Shown here piece by piece: positions 1 through 8,270 of a DNA stretch of 33,797 nucleotides (its first letter is position 1; each line of letters starts with the position of its first letter). The position numbers and the translations under genes were made by a program. The DNA is from Candidatus Kaiserbacteria bacterium RIFCSPHIGHO2_01_FULL_55_37 (GTDB lineage: Bacteria > Patescibacteriota > Minisyncoccia > Phycocordibacterales > UBA2100), in assembly GCA_001781175.1 (NCBI GenBank), contig MFKY01000058.1, positions 1-33,797 on the forward strand. The letters are read 5' to 3'. The notes beneath the pieces were generated by a model. It had not been told where the DNA came from, made no database searches, and saw only the letters and a list, made by a program, of their open reading frames with translations.

Positions 1-1
1 G

Positions 2-1039
2 CCTTACTTCAATTACAATAATGGCGGTGGAATGGGATCAGCCAAGATTGGTGCCTACTTCGTAGGAAAGTTCACGTACGGCAATCCGTCACCGCCGATC
101 GAGTTCGATATGTCGAACCCGCAATGGAGCGTTGCCCGTCTCTACGTCGATGGACAGCTGGCAAATACGTACGGCGGCAACTCCGGCTCGCCCACATATT
201 CCCGGGTGTTCAATGGAGGTACGCATGTTATTGAGATTGAATATGAGAGCAACTGGCATGCGGGCACGTTCGCCGCACGCATCGGCCGTATTGTCTCTCC
301 GTCTCAATATGTTGGCGCGGGCACCATTTCCTCGGTACTTAATCAGATCGAGCAGCAAGTCGGCGCGTTCAATGTCGCAGCCGCTTCGGTATATGAGTCC
401 GGCGACGATACCAAAGGCGGTATTCAGCTCAGTCTTCCCGCACTGAGCGGGCCGACAGTGCTCGTGCTTTCCTCCTACGACCCCGTTCTCTGGCATTGGG
501 GTCCGACCAACGACAACATGTCCAAAATAAAGGCCATCGTCGTCTACTCGTTCGCAGGAGCCGCAGCGGCGGACTTGGCGGGCTCAATACCGGTCTATCG
601 CATCCGCGGTACGTACATCGGGGACGGTAACGGGGGAATGACGCCGGCACAGGTCGCGCAAAAGATCGGTCGCCCCGTTGATTCATTCGCGACAGCGTAC
701 GACCCGACATCGCTCACGCTCCCGCCGTTTCCTCCGAAACCGCCGGTCGTAACGCTCGGCACCTATCGCGGGTACCTCAACGGCGATCTCTTCATCACGA
801 CTGCCAACATCTCGCAGTCGGATGCGCTCGCGAACTGCAAGCTGAATGCGGGTAATAATCCGACTTCCTCGATACGATGCACATGGAACGATATCGAGAT
901 CTACAACGCACCAGCCGCGCCGACAGAATACCCGTACATGAACGATGCGGCGAAGGTTTCTACGAATTCCAATCTCGCCAACGCGCTCACGGCTCTCGAA
1001 TCGGCGCTCAAGGCTTTGATAGGGAAGCTCGGTCAATAA
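2..1039 (+). CDS. Secreted/surface protein, partial at 5' end (frame open to the left edge)
   Basis: Frame stays open upstream of the ORF-track ATG at 32 (PYFNYNNGGG...). Gly/Ser/Thr-rich extracellular-type composition. Function not identified. Confidence 0.6.
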   Translation, partial: PYFNYNNGGGMGSAKIGAYFVGKFTYGNPSPPIEFDMSNPQWSVARLYVDGQLANTYGGNSGSPTYSRVFNGGTHVIEIEYESNWHAGTFAARIGRIVSPSQYVGAGTISSVLNQIEQQVGAFNVAAASVYESGDDTKGGIQLSLPALSGPTVLVLSSYDPVLWHWGPTNDNMSKIKAIVVYSFAGAAAADLAGSIPVYRIRGTYIGDGNGGMTPAQVAQKIGRPVDSFATAYDPTSLTLPPFPPKPPVVTLGTYRGYLNGDLFITTANISQSDALANCKLNAGNNPTSSIRCTWNDIEIYNAPAAPTEYPYMNDAAKVSTNSNLANALTALESALKALIGKLGQ

Positions 1040-1061
1040 CTTCGAGGCTCTTCATCATGGC

Positions 1062-1087
1062 AAAACGCCCGCGTACGCGGGCGTTTT
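1062..1087. terminator. Perfect 26-nt palindromic terminator AAAACGCCCGCG-TA-CGCGGGCGTTTT
   Basis: Perfect dyad with A/T flanks just after the first CDS. Confidence 0.85.
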
Positions 1088-1089
1088 GT

Positions 1090-1118
1090 TTGACATTGCC
1101 CCTCATTTCCTATACATT
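1090..1118 (+). promoter_or_regulatory. Putative sigma70-type promoter for the r-protein operon: TTGACA-17-TACATT
   Basis: Consensus -35 (1090-1095), 17-bp spacer, -10 TACATT (1113-1118), 36 nt before the rpsS ATG. Confidence 0.65.
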
Positions 1119-1153
1119 GTGCGGACTCCCGCGCAGGCGGGATTTCAATTGAT

Positions 1154-1501
1154 ATGACACGATCACTGAAAAAAGGTCCGTATGTGGACGTCAAACTGAT
1201 GAAGAAAGTATCTCTGCGTAAGGCCACGCAGGGGACTATCAAGACGTGGGCGCGGAGCTCGCAGATAGCACCGGAATTCGTGGGCTACACATTCGCCGTA
1301 CACACAGGAAAGAATTTCGACGATGTGTTCGTGACCGAAGACATGGTGGGCCACCGATTGGGCGAATTCGCACCGACGACCAAATTTATCAAGCATGGCG
1401 GTAAGATGCAGAAGGAGACCGAAATGGCCGCAAAGGCCGCGGAAATCGCAACAGCACAGGCGGCGAAAGCCACGGCCTCGGCAGCACCTGCGAAGAAGTA
1501 A
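1154..1501 (+). CDS. rpsS: 30S ribosomal protein S19
   Basis: [19 protein letters not shown]...[20 protein letters not shown]; Ala/Lys-rich C-terminal tail. Confidence 0.97.
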   Translation: MTRSLKKGPYVDVKLMKKVSLRKATQGTIKTWARSSQIAPEFVGYTFAVHTGKNFDDVFVTEDMVGHRLGEFAPTTKFIKHGGKMQKETEMAAKAAEIATAQAAKATASAAPAKK

Positions 1502-1623
1502 ATCCGAAATCCGAATATCGAAATCCGAAAAAATATGAAATTCGAAACACAGAAAAATAATTCTTTTGAGTCCCTTTCCTCTTTTCGTGCTTTTTCGTAT
1601 TTCGAGTTTCGTGCTTAAAATGT

Positions 1624-2049
1624 ATGAAGGCATTACTTAAGAATTATCACCAGTCGCCGCGCAAGGTGCGTCTCGTCGCGGACCTCATCCGCGGTAAGTC
1701 CGTACCCGCCGCACGCGCAGCGCTTTTGTACTTGCCCAAGAAATCGTCGCCGACTATCGGCAAGCTTTTGGATTCTGCCATCGCAAACGCGAGTTCGAGA
1801 GGCAACTCCGCAGAAAATCTTTTCGTCAAGACCATCACCGTCAACAAAGGCGCCGTGATGCGGCGCGCGCGACCGTTCGGCCGTGGACGCTCGGGAACCC
1901 TCCGCAAGACGATGAGCATCGTTTTCCTCGAGCTCGGTGTGTCGGCGAGGAAGGTTGCAAAAGCGGCAAAGAATGCGTCACCAAAGAAGTCCAACCGCAA
2001 AGTGCAGGTCTCAAAGAAACAAACGAAAGAACTGCAAGCTACCAGCTAA
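1624..2049 (+). CDS. rplV: 50S ribosomal protein L22
   Basis: LKNYHQSPRKVRLVADLIRGKSV...GRGRSGTLRKTMSI. Confidence 0.96.
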   Translation: MKALLKNYHQSPRKVRLVADLIRGKSVPAARAALLYLPKKSSPTIGKLLDSAIANASSRGNSAENLFVKTITVNKGAVMRRARPFGRGRSGTLRKTMSIVFLELGVSARKVAKAAKNASPKKSNRKVQVSKKQTKELQATS

Positions 2050-2065
2050 AAGCTATAAGCTATTT

Positions 2066-2752
2066 ATGACACATACCGTACATCCATACGCACACCGACT
2101 CGGTATCATCCGCGACTGGAAGTCGCGCTGGTTCTCGAAAAGCCCTGCCAAATACAGGCAGAACGTCTGTGTAGACGCCGCGATACGCCGTTTTCTTAAG
2201 AAGCGTTTGCGAGGATCATACGTCACCTCGGTAGAGATAGAGCGCAACGAAAAGGCCGTTCGCGTCATCATCAAGACTTCCCGGCCGGGATTGGTCATCG
2301 GCCGCGGCGGCGAGGGCTCGACCAAACTCAGCAAGGAGATAGAAGCTGTTATGCGCACCGTGCCGCACGCAGAGCGCAAAGCTGTCCGTATCGACATCGA
2401 AGAGGTCCGCAGCCCGGAGGCACAGGCTCCGGTCGTCGCATACATGGTCGCGGAAGGCTTGGAGAAACGCCAGACATTCCGCCGGGTACTCAAGCAGACG
2501 GTGGAGAAGGTCATGGCCAACCGTGATGTGCAGGGCGTACGTATCGCTATCGCCGGACGCCTCGGTGGCGCGGAAATGTCCCGCACCGAAGAGATAAAGC
2601 GCGGTCGCGTGCCATTGCAGACGCTGCGCGCCGACATTGATTTCGCGCGTGAACAAGCATACCTTCCGTACGGTGTCATCGGCGTCAAAGTATGGATATA
2701 CCGCGGCAACATCTTTGCCGACGAAAAGCAATCCGCGAAAAGCGCACAATAA
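2066..2752 (+). CDS. rpsC: 30S ribosomal protein S3
   Basis: MTHTVHPYAHRLGIIRDWKSRWF, KH motif GLVIGRGGEG; ATG at 2066 preferred over the ORF-track start at 1937. Confidence 0.96.
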   Translation: MTHTVHPYAHRLGIIRDWKSRWFSKSPAKYRQNVCVDAAIRRFLKKRLRGSYVTSVEIERNEKAVRVIIKTSRPGLVIGRGGEGSTKLSKEIEAVMRTVPHAERKAVRIDIEEVRSPEAQAPVVAYMVAEGLEKRQTFRRVLKQTVEKVMANRDVQGVRIAIAGRLGGAEMSRTEEIKRGRVPLQTLRADIDFAREQAYLPYGVIGVKVWIYRGNIFADEKQSAKSAQ

Positions 2753-2755
2753 AAT

Positions 2756-3178
2756 ATGCTCGCACCGAAAAAAGCAAAATATCGCAAGTGGCAATCAGGA
2801 CGCCGGGGCACAAAGCGCCTCAATACTCCCGAGACCCGGGGCGTCACGGTGGCCTTCGGTTCACACGGCCTTAAGGCGCTCACACAGGCGCGGGTCACCT
2901 CCAATCAGATAGAGGCTGCCCGCCGCGCGCTTACGCGTGCCGGTGGAAAGAGCGCGAAAATCTGGATACGTATTTTCCCCGACAGACCGTTTACCCGGAA
3001 GGCTGCGGAAGTGGGCATGGGTAGCGGAAAGGGAGATGTCGCCGGGTATGTCTTTGATGTGCGTCCGGGCCGCGTACTCTTCGAGATAGACGGCGCGACG
3101 GATGCGGTAGCCCGCGAAGCGCTGCGCAAGGCGGGTACGAAGTTGCCGATCACTGCACGCATCGTCGTCCGCAATTAG
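2756..3178 (+). CDS. rplP: 50S ribosomal protein L16
   Basis: MLAPKKAKYRKWQSGRRGT...RIFPDRPFTRKAAEVGMGSGKGDV. Confidence 0.97.
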   Translation: MLAPKKAKYRKWQSGRRGTKRLNTPETRGVTVAFGSHGLKALTQARVTSNQIEAARRALTRAGGKSAKIWIRIFPDRPFTRKAAEVGMGSGKGDVAGYVFDVRPGRVLFEIDGATDAVAREALRKAGTKLPITARIVVRN

Positions 3179-3181
3179 CAT

Positions 3182-3406
3182 ATGACTGATTTTTCAAAAC
3201 AAGAAGTTGCAGAGCTGCAGAAAACCGTCGCCGACAAGCGCGAAGCTCTTCGCACGTTCCGGTTCGGAGGTGCAGGCAGCCGTACGCGCGATGTCCGCGG
3301 GGGCCGCACGTTGCGCCGCGAGATAGCACAAATCTTGACGGAGTTGCGCGCGCGACAACTGTCCGCCGGGAAGACCGCAATTGCATCTAAGGCCAAGAAA
3401 GCGTAG
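3182..3406 (+). CDS. rpmC: 50S ribosomal protein L29
   Basis: Small coiled protein at the L29 position; LRTFRFGGAGSRTRDVRGGRTLRREIAQILTELRAR. Confidence 0.9.
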   Translation: MTDFSKQEVAELQKTVADKREALRTFRFGGAGSRTRDVRGGRTLRREIAQILTELRARQLSAGKTAIASKAKKA

Positions 3407-3425
3407 TATTCGCACTCGTCATTAT

Positions 3426-3695
3426 ATGGAACCCGAAATTAAACTAGGAAAAACATTTGAAGGCGTCGTCGTTAAGTCGGCGATGAAAGACACGGCTACG
3501 GTCCAGGTGGAGCGCTACGTGAAGCACCCGAAGTACAAGAAATTCATGCGCCTCAGCAAGAAATTCCTCGTGCACGATGTCGGCAACGTGGCACAGATAG
3601 GGGAGAAGGTAACCATTCGCGAGACGCGTCCGATCTCGAAGCGCAAGCGTTTTGTACTCGTTTCCCGCGACACGCAGGTGAAGAGTGAAGAATAA
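3426..3695 (+). CDS. rpsQ: 30S ribosomal protein S17
   Basis: KTFEGVVVKSAMKDTATVQVERYVKHPKYKKFMRLSKKFLVHD; ATG at 3426. Confidence 0.95.
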   Translation: MEPEIKLGKTFEGVVVKSAMKDTATVQVERYVKHPKYKKFMRLSKKFLVHDVGNVAQIGEKVTIRETRPISKRKRFVLVSRDTQVKSEE

Positions 3696-3698
3696 TAT

Positions 3699-4079
3699 AT
3701 GATCCAAGATAGAACTCTCGTGAAAATAGCAGACAATTCCGGCGGTATCATCGGCCGTGTCTTTAAGATATTAGGCGGCTCCAAGCGCCGTTACGCCGGC
3801 ATCGGAGACGAGATTGTCATTTCTATCCAGACAGCGCAACCGCGCAAATCCGTGAAAAAGAAGGAAGTGCACCGTGCGGTCATCGTCCGCCAAAGAAAGG
3901 CATTCCGCCGGGCCGACGGTTCATACGTGCGCTTCGACGAGAATGCCGTCGTGCTCATCGCGGGAACCGGTAAAGAACCGAAGGAACCGAAGGCGAATCG
4001 CGTATTCGGCCCCATCCCCCGCGAAGTGGTAGAGCGCGGTTATCAGCGCATCGGCTCACTCGCGCCGGAGATTGTCTAG
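3699..4079 (+). CDS. rplN: 50S ribosomal protein L14
   Basis: MIQDRTLVKIADNSGGIIGRVFKILGGSKRRYAGIGD. Confidence 0.97.
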   Translation: MIQDRTLVKIADNSGGIIGRVFKILGGSKRRYAGIGDEIVISIQTAQPRKSVKKKEVHRAVIVRQRKAFRRADGSYVRFDENAVVLIAGTGKEPKEPKANRVFGPIPREVVERGYQRIGSLAPEIV

Positions 4080-4106
4080 CAAATCTGTACAAAATAAATT
4101 TTTAGT

Positions 4107-4418
4107 ATGAAATTGAAAAAAGGAGACAAGGTCCTCGTCATTGCGGGGAAGAACAAAGGGCAAAGCGGAGCAATCGTGCGTGTGCTTACCGCTAGCAACA
4201 AGGTACTGCTCGACGGCATCAATCTCGTGAAGCGTCACCGCAAGCCTTCGGCCCAGAACCGCAAGGGGCAGATAGTCGACAAGCCGATGCCGATACACGC
4301 ATCCAACGTCATGCTCATGGACCCGAAGACTGGCAAGCCGACGCGCATCAAGATTGTTCGCGATGCGGACGGCTCACGCGAGCGCGTTGCGGTTAAAAGC
4401 GGCGAAACTTTGAAATAG
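4107..4418 (+). CDS. rplX: 50S ribosomal protein L24
   Basis: MKLKKGDKVLVIAGKNKGQSGAIVRV (KOW motif). Confidence 0.96.
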   Translation: MKLKKGDKVLVIAGKNKGQSGAIVRVLTASNKVLLDGINLVKRHRKPSAQNRKGQIVDKPMPIHASNVMLMDPKTGKPTRIKIVRDADGSRERVAVKSGETLK

Positions 4419-4442
4419 TTCGACAAGCTCACTACAAGTACT

Positions 4443-4976
4443 ATGAAAACAGCAAAACACAACAAGACATTCGAAGCGCTCAAAGCTGAATTCGGTTACA
4501 CCAATGTCATGCAGGCGCCAAAAGTCGGGAAGATTATCGTCTCGACCGGCGTCGGCTCGCTCAAAGACAAAAAAAAGTTGGAGCTCATCCTCGACCGCAT
4601 CTCCCGCATCACGGGCCAGGCACCCGTCACCCGCGGCGCCAAGAAATCCATCGCGAACTTCAAGAGCCGTGTCGGTGATGTCGCGGGCTATCAGGTGACG
4701 CTCCGGGGGGCACGCATGCAGTCGTTCCTCGATAAACTCATCAACATCGTCTTGCCGCGCGTGAAGGACTTCCGCGGTATAAAGACATCCGCCATCGACG
4801 AGATGGGCAATATCTCGATAGGGTTCAAAGAGCACATTGTTTTCCCCGAGACCTCCGACGAAGACTCAAAAGACATCTTCGGACTCGCCGTCACGATAGT
4901 GACGACTGCGAAGTCCAAGAAAGAAGCAGAAGCGTATCTGCGCTACCTCGGCTTGCCGTTGCAGGAAGCCAAGTAA
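4443..4976 (+). CDS. rplE: 50S ribosomal protein L5
   Basis: PKVGKIIVSTGVGS...ITGQAPVTRGAKKSIANFKSR...LPRVKDFRGI. Confidence 0.97.
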   Translation: MKTAKHNKTFEALKAEFGYTNVMQAPKVGKIIVSTGVGSLKDKKKLELILDRISRITGQAPVTRGAKKSIANFKSRVGDVAGYQVTLRGARMQSFLDKLINIVLPRVKDFRGIKTSAIDEMGNISIGFKEHIVFPETSDEDSKDIFGLAVTIVTTAKSKKEAEAYLRYLGLPLQEAK

Positions 4977-5025
4977 ACAAGGGGCCGTTCTCTCAGTTGG
5001 CTGTCTTACTCACCTCAATCGTTCG

Positions 5026-5056
5026 CGCCTAGCAAGACTTGTCTTGCTAGGCGTTT
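5026..5056 (+). terminator. Perfect 13-bp hairpin CGCCTAGCAAGAC-TT-GTCTTGCTAGGCG followed by TTT
   Basis: Perfect inverted repeat downstream of rplE. Confidence 0.7.
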
Positions 5057-5066
5057 CCCCTATAAT
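5039..5066 (+). promoter_or_regulatory. Putative promoter TTGTCT-16-TATAAT for the inserted small gene (possibly leaderless)
   Basis: TATAAT at 5061-5066, only 6 nt before the ATG at 5073. Confidence 0.55.
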
Positions 5067-5072
5067 AAAAAT

Positions 5073-5330
5073 ATGAAATCTGAACATAATTATTTAGTGG
5101 GGGAAAAGATACGAATAAAATCACTTAATATTGAAGGATATCTCGTCTGGCTGTACGCGGGTCAAGGTCTGATTTGCAGCCAAAATGTTACCATTGATGC
5201 TTCCATAAAGGACTCAGTTACTGCAACAAAAGCTGCAATGGAAAAGGTAAAAGCGGGTAGTGGGGGCCAAACGTGTACGTCAGTGAGCGGTGTTACCGGT
5301 GGTTCGGCAGATATCGAGGTAATCGCCTAA
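5073..5330 (+). CDS. Uncharacterised 85-aa protein inserted in the spc operon
   Basis: Complete ORF MKSEHNYLVGEKIRIKSLNIEGYLVWLYAGQGL... with its own upstream -10; no family recognised; more AT-rich than neighbours. Confidence 0.6.
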   Translation: MKSEHNYLVGEKIRIKSLNIEGYLVWLYAGQGLICSQNVTIDASIKDSVTATKAAMEKVKAGSGGQTCTSVSGVTGGSADIEVIA

Positions 5331-5338
5331 GTCCAAGT

Positions 5339-5367
5339 TTGACTTCTGTGTCCGCTTCGCGTATATT
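5339..5367 (+). promoter_or_regulatory. Putative promoter TTGACT-17-TATATT for rpsN and downstream genes
   Basis: Near-consensus hexamers with exact 17-bp spacer, leaving a ~140-nt leader before rpsN. Confidence 0.6.
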
Positions 5368-5514
5368 TCCTGTGCCTCGTAGGGGGCTTTGTTTTTAGGT
5401 CTGATCGGTCTAGGGCCGATATCGCAAGAACAAAGTCACGCACGAAGCTTCCATAACCCAACATCCGAAAGGTGGGGTGCAAGAAGCTTCAACCTCTCCT
5501 CGCGGCATAACCTC

Positions 5515-5700
5515 ATGGCAAAGAAATCAATGAAAATAAAGGCGCGAAGAACGCCGAAATTCTCAAGCCGCACCGTGCGACGTTGCTTCAAGTGCGGACG
5601 CCCGCGCGGTTTTATGCGCGATTTCAACCTTTGCCGCATCTGTTTCCGCGAGGAAGCTTTGGAAGGTAACATTCCCGGAATAAAGAAATCTTCATGGTAA
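5515..5700 (+). CDS. rpsN: 30S ribosomal protein S14, zinc type
   Basis: [61 protein letters not shown]; CxxC...CxxC. Confidence 0.96.
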   Translation: MAKKSMKIKARRTPKFSSRTVRRCFKCGRPRGFMRDFNLCRICFREEALEGNIPGIKKSSW

Positions 5701-6089
5701 ACGACACAATCGGTGACTTCATAGTGCGTCTCACGAATGCCGGTGCCATCAAGAAGGCCACCGTCTCGATTCCGTACTCGGCGTTCAAGATGGCGGTCGC
5801 GGAAAAATTGAAAGACATGGGTTACGTACAGGACATCGAGAAGAAGGGCAAGAAGGTTCGCAAGACACTCGACGTCACGCTCAAGTACAACGAAGCAGGG
5901 GAACACATCATCCGTGGCGTGAAGCGCGTCAGCAAGCCCGGACGAAGATTGTACAAGAGCACACGTGAAATCATGCCGGTGCGCTACGGGCACGGCGCCC
6001 TGGTACTCTCGACACCGAAAGGAGTTCTCTCCGACAAGGAAGCACGCAAACAAAATGTGGGCGGCGAAGCCTTGTTCGAGATTTGGTAA
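5694..6089 (+). CDS. rpsH: 30S ribosomal protein S8
   Basis: [21 protein letters not shown]...[10 protein letters not shown]; overlaps the rpsN stop by 7 nt. Confidence 0.96.
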   Translation: MVNDTIGDFIVRLTNAGAIKKATVSIPYSAFKMAVAEKLKDMGYVQDIEKKGKKVRKTLDVTLKYNEAGEHIIRGVKRVSKPGRRLYKSTREIMPVRYGHGALVLSTPKGVLSDKEARKQNVGGEALFEIW

Positions 6090-6097
6090 ATAATAAT

Positions 6098-6646
6098 ATG
6101 AGCAGAATAGGAAAAAGAGCAATAACGATACCCGCCGGCACTGATGTGTCCGTCGTTTCGAGCGAGATAACCGTCAAGGGGAAGGGCGGAACACTGAAGC
6201 GCATGGTGCACCCCGCGGTGACTATTTCAGTCCAAAACGGTGAGGTCACCGTCACACCCAAAGAAAAGTCACGGCTTGGCCGCGCTCTCTGGGGTACGTA
6301 CGCGGCGCACGTACGCAACATGGTAGCCGGGGTGAACACGCCGTTTACGAAGAAGCTGCAGGTTGAAGGTATCGGCTTCAAGGCCGAACTTGCGGGCAAA
6401 CAAATCAAACTCGCCGTCGGATTCTCGCACCCCGTTCTCCTCGCTATCCCGGAGGGAATTACTACGATAGTCGAAAAGAACATCATTACCGTTTCGGGTG
6501 CGGATAAGGAGCAGGTCGGTGAATTCGCGGCGTCAATCCGTGCCCAGAAGAAGCCGGAGCCGTACAAGGGCAAAGGAATCCGGTACGAAGGCGAAGTCGT
6601 CCGCCAGAAGCAGGGCAAAAAAGCCGCAGCCGCAGCCACCGCATAA
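6098..6646 (+). CDS. rplF: 50S ribosomal protein L6
   Basis: MSRIGKRAITIPAG...KPEPYKGKGIRYEGE; ATG at 6098. Confidence 0.96.
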   Translation: MSRIGKRAITIPAGTDVSVVSSEITVKGKGGTLKRMVHPAVTISVQNGEVTVTPKEKSRLGRALWGTYAAHVRNMVAGVNTPFTKKLQVEGIGFKAELAGKQIKLAVGFSHPVLLAIPEGITTIVEKNIITVSGADKEQVGEFAASIRAQKKPEPYKGKGIRYEGEVVRQKQGKKAAAAATA

Positions 6647-6662
6647 CACTTTCAACTAAATT

Positions 6663-7007
6663 ATGGCACTCTCTAAAACACAGCAAAGAATCCGCCGGCA
6701 CAAGCGTGTGCGCGCAAAGGTCATCGGGAACGAAACCCGTCCGCGCCTTTCGATATACAAATCCAACACGCGTCTCACCGCGCAGATAATCGACGATACG
6801 AAACGCGTCACTATCGCAGCCGTTTCTTCCCAGAACGAGAAGGGCAAGACGCCGCGCGAACGGGCGGAAGCAGCAGCTGCGACCATCGCCAAACTCGCGG
6901 GCGCGAAAGGCATCAAGGCCGTCGTGTTCGATCGCGGTGGTTTCCAATACCTTGGCACGGTAAAAGCCTTTGCGGACGCTGCGCGTGCTGCGGGATTAGA
7001 ATTTTAA
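6663..7007 (+). CDS. rplR: 50S ribosomal protein L18
   Basis: RIRRHKRVRAKVIGNETRPRLSIYKSN...AVVFDRGGFQYLGTVKAFADAARAAGLEF. Confidence 0.96.
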   Translation: MALSKTQQRIRRHKRVRAKVIGNETRPRLSIYKSNTRLTAQIIDDTKRVTIAAVSSQNEKGKTPRERAEAAAATIAKLAGAKGIKAVVFDRGGFQYLGTVKAFADAARAAGLEF

Positions 7008-7016
7008 TGAACGTAT

Positions 7017-7628
7017 ATGGCCGATGAAAACACAAACGAAATAAAGCCGACTGAAGGAGCCGCTGCAGGTGCGCCTGTTGCTGCCGGTGCGCACGCACCG
7101 AAGGCCGGTTTTGCGGGCCGCGGCAATCGTGACCGTCGCGGAGGTGGGCGTGGCGGACGACCGGGCGGCGGGCGCCGCGGGGGAGATGACCGCCGCAGCG
7201 AATTCGCACAGAAGCTCATCGGCATTCGCCGCGTCGCACGCGTCATGGCGGGGGGCCGCCGTTTCAATTTCAGCGCGGCTCTGGTCCTTGGTGACAAGAA
7301 GGGGCGTGTGGGTGTGGGCCTGGGCAAAGCGGCTGACACCGCCCAAGCGATAGAAAAAGCCACCCGCGCGGCAAAGCGCGCGATGATACAGGTGAATCTT
7401 ACGAAGACTCGCAGCATTCCCCACAACATCGAAGCGAAGTTCTGCGCGTCGCGCGTGGAAATCCGTCCGAGCGCCGGACGCGGACTCGTCGCCGGTTCCT
7501 CCGTACGTACCGTGCTCGAACTTGCCGGTGTGAGCGACGTCACCGCAAAGCTTCTTTCACGCAGCAAGAATCCCGTAAACAACGCACGCGCGGCCATCGA
7601 GGCCCTCAAGAAAGTATCGATGAAGTAG
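7017..7628 (+). CDS. rpsE: 30S ribosomal protein S5 with Gly/Arg-rich N-terminal extension
   Basis: S5 core [40 protein letters not shown] after an RGG-like N-terminus. Confidence 0.96.
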   Translation: [203 protein letters not shown]

Positions 7629-7676
7629 TTTTGTATTTCACTGTCTACTGCTAACTATTTACTAAAAACTACCCCT

Positions 7677-8123
7677 ATGGCATCACTCAACACACTTAAA
7701 CGCACGACTTTAGGCAAAGAGATGCGCGTCGGACGCGGAGGCAAACGCGGCAAGACGTCGGGCCGCGGTACCAAAGGCCAGAACGCTCGCGCGGGTCGCA
7801 AGAAGCGCCCTGAAATGCGCGACATCATCAAGAAGTTGCCGAAACGCCGCGGGTACGGCAAGAATCGCGGCCGAAGCGTTGACGGTACCCGGCTCGACGC
7901 GGTTGTCATCTCGCTCGACCGCCTCGAAAAGCTTTTTGACAGCGGCGCCGAAGTCACTTCAAAGACGCTTGCGGAGAAGCGCGCTATATCAACGCGCGTT
8001 ATGCCACCGGTGAAGATCGTGGGTACCGGAAGCTTGAGCAAGAAGCTCTCGGTCAAGGGTATTGCGGTCTCGGCTTCGGCACGCCTTGCTATCGAGAAGG
8101 CGGGAGGTCAAATAATTGTATGA
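7677..8123 (+). CDS. rplO: 50S ribosomal protein L15
   Basis: RTTLGKEMRVGRGGKRGKTSGRGTKGQNARAG. Confidence 0.95.
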   Translation: MASLNTLKRTTLGKEMRVGRGGKRGKTSGRGTKGQNARAGRKKRPEMRDIIKKLPKRRGYGKNRGRSVDGTRLDAVVISLDRLEKLFDSGAEVTSKTLAEKRAISTRVMPPVKIVGTGSLSKKLSVKGIAVSASARLAIEKAGGQIIV

Positions 8124-8149
8124 GCGGAGCGAGTTACAATTACTTGACC
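8106..8149 (+). repeat. Inverted repeat GGTCAAATAATTGTA / TACAATTACTTGACC (1 mismatch) across the rplO stop
   Basis: 15-nt arms, 14-nt loop. Confidence 0.75.
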
Positions 8150-8270
8150 CCCCACACGGTTTGTCCGCAGGTTTCATGTTGTCTCGCAATACCGCAGAAG
8201 CCCAATAGCGTACCGTGTGTGGGGTGTAAGTTGTTTCTAAACTCGTTAATACTCGTTAAGAAAAACTAAC

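Noticed and set aside
89-496. Long minus-strand ORFs opposite known genes (e.g. 89-496, 2053-2904, 15108-15848, 13152-13946)
   Set aside because: They lie antisense to well-supported CDSs in a GC-rich genome and show no family-like sequence; typical shadow ORFs.
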